Positions 4,446 to 5,733 of a stretch of DNA of 5,733 nt are shown here, one piece after another. This stretch comes from an uncultured Collinsella sp. GTDB taxonomy: Bacteria; Actinomycetota; Coriobacteriia; Coriobacteriales; Coriobacteriaceae. How positions within the stretch are numbered: position 1 is the stretch's first letter; each line of letters opens with the position of its first letter. A model generated the notes under the pieces. That model made no database searches. It saw nothing but the letters and a program-made list of their open reading frames with translations, and was not told where the DNA came from. The translations under genes were made by a program, and so were the position numbers. The DNA is taken from positions 1 through 5,733 of the forward strand of contig CAUGKA010000128.1 in NCBI GenBank assembly GCA_959599615.1, read 5' to 3'.

Positions 4446-5582
4446 ATGCACCTGCCCATGAACACCTCGCTTGCCACGCTCAAGCCTTCTGGCATCCGCC
4501 GAATCAACGCGCTCGCCGCCCAGCACCCGGGATGCATTGCGCTCGCGCTTGGCGAGCCCGATTTTCCCACGCCCGATGTGATTAGCGCCGAGGTGACCGC
4601 CGCACTGGACCGCGGTGACACGCACTATCCGCCCAACAACGGTCGTCCCGCTCTGCGCGAGGCGCTGTCTGCCTATATGGGGGACGCGGGCCTTGCGTTT
4701 TCGGCCGACGAGGTCATCCTGACCGACGGCGCGACCGAGGCCCTGTCGGCAACATTCATGGCCATGCTCAACCCCGGCGACGAGGTAATTATCCCCACGC
4801 CGGCCTTTGGCCTGTACGAGAGCATCGTCGTGGCCAACCACGCCAAAGCGGTCTTCTTGGATACGGAGCCCGCGCAATTTCAGATTGACGAGGACGCGCT
4901 TCGTGCCAGCGTGACGCCGGCGACCAAGGCCATCGTCATCTGCTCGCCCAACAACCCCACGGGCTGCATTCTCAACGCGGCCTCGCTCGACGCCGTGGCG
5001 CGCGTAGCGGAGCAGTCGGGCATCTACGTAGTCTGCGACGACGTATACAACCGCCTGGTTTATGTGGATGGCTACGAGCGCTTTGCCCAGCGTCATCCGG
5101 AGCTGCGTGAGCAGACGGTGGTCATCGAGAGCTTCTCCAAGCCCTGGGCCATGACCGGCTGGCGCCTGGGTTGGCTCGCGGCCGCAGCCCCCGTCATCGC
5201 CGAGATTGCAAAAGCTCACCAATACTTAGTATCGAGTGCCGTCTCCTTCGAGATGGACGCCGCAGCCCGAGCCCTCACCGTCGACCCAACCCCCATGCTC
5301 AAAGTCTACCGAGCCCGCCGCAAATGCGTGCTCGCAGCTTTAGATGCCATGGGCCTGGACGTCGTAGAGCCCGCAGGCGCCTTCTACGCCTTCCCCAGCA
5401 TCAAAAAGTTCGACCTAACAAGCGAAGCCTTCTGCATCAAAGCCATCAAAGAAGCCAACGTAGCCCTAGTCCCGGGCGACTGCTTCGGAACCGAAGGTCA
5501 CATTCGCCTCAGCTACTGCGTCTCCGACCAAGATCTGGACGAAGGCCTCCACCGCCTGTCCACCTTCGTTTCAACGTTGTAG
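4446..5582 (+). CDS. Pyridoxal phosphate-dependent class I/II aminotransferase (aspartate aminotransferase-like)
   Basis: Fold-type I PLP enzyme expected to transfer amino groups between amino acids and 2-oxo acids in the cytoplasm. At 378 residues it is full length for the family. Visible motifs in order: ALGEPDFPTPD near residue 33 (substrate site), YPPNNGRPALREA near 61, LTDGATEAL near 91 (PLP phosphate contact), IPTPAFGLYES, SPNNPTG with Asn170, CDDVYN with Asp198 and Tyr201 contacting the cofactor ring, SFSKPWAMTGWRLGW with Schiff-base Lys232 and Arg240, and HIRLSYC with Arg354 as the carboxylate-binding arginine. All catalytic positions are present, so it should be active. Its substrate may be aspartate or an aromatic or branched amino acid; motifs alone do not decide. 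ATG 4446 has AAAGGA 5 nt upstream; the later ATG at residue 5 is less well placed. Its first 89 or so codons are duplicated at 2577-2845. It is the only intact copy in the window. Confidence 0.92.
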   Translation: MHLPMNTSLATLKPSGIRRINALAAQHPGCIALALGEPDFPTPDVISAEVTAALDRGDTHYPPNNGRPALREALSAYMGDAGLAFSADEVILTDGATEALSATFMAMLNPGDEVIIPTPAFGLYESIVVANHAKAVFLDTEPAQFQIDEDALRASVTPATKAIVICSPNNPTGCILNAASLDAVARVAEQSGIYVVCDDVYNRLVYVDGYERFAQRHPELREQTVVIESFSKPWAMTGWRLGWLAAAAPVIAEIAKAHQYLVSSAVSFEMDAAARALTVDPTPMLKVYRARRKCVLAALDAMGLDVVEPAGAFYAFPSIKKFDLTSEAFCIKAIKEANVALVPGDCFGTEGHIRLSYCVSDQDLDEGLHRLSTFVSTL

Positions 5583-5733
5583 TCACTGGGGACCCAACCC
5601 ATCAGCCCACCGACATAAGGGCTATGCGCGGGGCGCGCCGCTCAACGGACACGAGGATTCGCAGCAAAGGTAACGTGGCTCCGGTCCGAGGGGACGGGTC
5701 GAGATTTTCGTAGATTCCGCACGAGCCGGAAAG
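5583..5733. other. GC-rich non-coding tail with possible RNA structure
   Basis: No credible gene was seen in the 151 bp after the aminotransferase stop. Some pairing is possible: CGGA and CACG (5646-5653) can pair with TCCG (5685-5688) and CGTG (5674-5677), forming an interrupted 8-bp stem around a purine-rich loop that contains AAAGGTAA. GTCC/GGAC can form an alternative hairpin at about 5684-5695. It may be the leader of the next gene or a downstream terminator region; I do not recognise a known RNA family. Confidence 0.3.

Larger units (their letters stand above)
3635..4714 (+). repeat. Right copy of the diverged direct repeat of about 1.08 kb
   Basis: It repeats, in order and orientation, the glycosylase tail, the minus-strand gene, the divergent promoter region and the aminotransferase start found at 1760-2845. 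Identity varies strongly: 4 mismatches in 146 bases at 3776-3921 against 1901-2046, but about 35 in 100 at 3998-4097 against 2121-2220. Beyond 4714 the aminotransferase simply continues, so this end joins native sequence. Confidence 0.92.

Noticed and set aside
3749..4585. Long plus-strand open frame of 278 codons across the second minus-strand copy and into the aminotransferase
   Set aside because: It is antisense to the recognisable minus-strand pseudogene and then out of frame with the aminotransferase; its translation is Arg/His/Pro-rich with no family features, typical of a high-GC shadow frame.
4413..5222. Minus-strand open frame of 269 codons opposite the aminotransferase
   Set aside because: It lies antisense to a gene with all catalytic motifs; the Gly/Arg/His-rich translation is a mirror of the coding strand.

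Overview
The window reads as high-GC actinobacterial chromosome, most likely class Coriobacteriia and probably Collinsella-like. This rests on codon style, short intergenic gaps and the type of enzymes; it is inference, with no marker gene to fix the genus. Most of the window is roughly 60% GC (36 of 60 bases in a counted stretch at 4741-4800). A block at about 2846-3634 is clearly AT-richer (23 of 60 at 3061-3120).

Left part: a GH13 alpha-amylase-family glycosidase, cut by the window edge, is followed after 3 nt by a deoxyinosine/uracil DNA glycosylase-like gene, probably co-transcribed. The glycosylase converges, with a 1-nt gap, on a minus-strand gene of 220 codons with faint flavodoxin-like features. 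That gene is divergent from an aminotransferase start whose frame breaks after about 90 codons.

Middle: an AT-rich insert of about 790 bp carries a GNAT acetyltransferase with a GTG start and a strong Shine-Dalgarno, plus about 200 bp of non-coding DNA with small inverted repeats. Just upstream of the GNAT gene is what looks like the last 27 codons of a lost donor gene.

Right part: the neighbourhood then starts again. A fossil of the last 19 codons of the DNA glycosylase (with an internal stop), a frameshifted second copy of the minus-strand gene, and a full-length PLP-dependent aminotransferase follow in the same order and orientation. The insert is therefore bracketed by two diverged direct repeats of about 1.08 kb (1760-2845 and 3635-4714). 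Each incomplete gene in one repeat is complete in the other: the glycosylase and minus-strand gene are whole on the left, the aminotransferase on the right. This is the layout expected if a circle, or a tandem-duplication unit, of about 1.87 kb (insert plus homologous segment) was added by recombination without destroying host genes. Divergence between the repeats is uneven, from about 97% identity to about 65% in the core of the minus-strand gene, so they are mosaic rather than a simple recent duplication.

The last 150 bp hold no recognisable gene but show possible RNA-like pairing. The main result is this repeat-bracketed acquisition of a GNAT gene; I see no transposase, integrase, CRISPR array, tRNA or rRNA.
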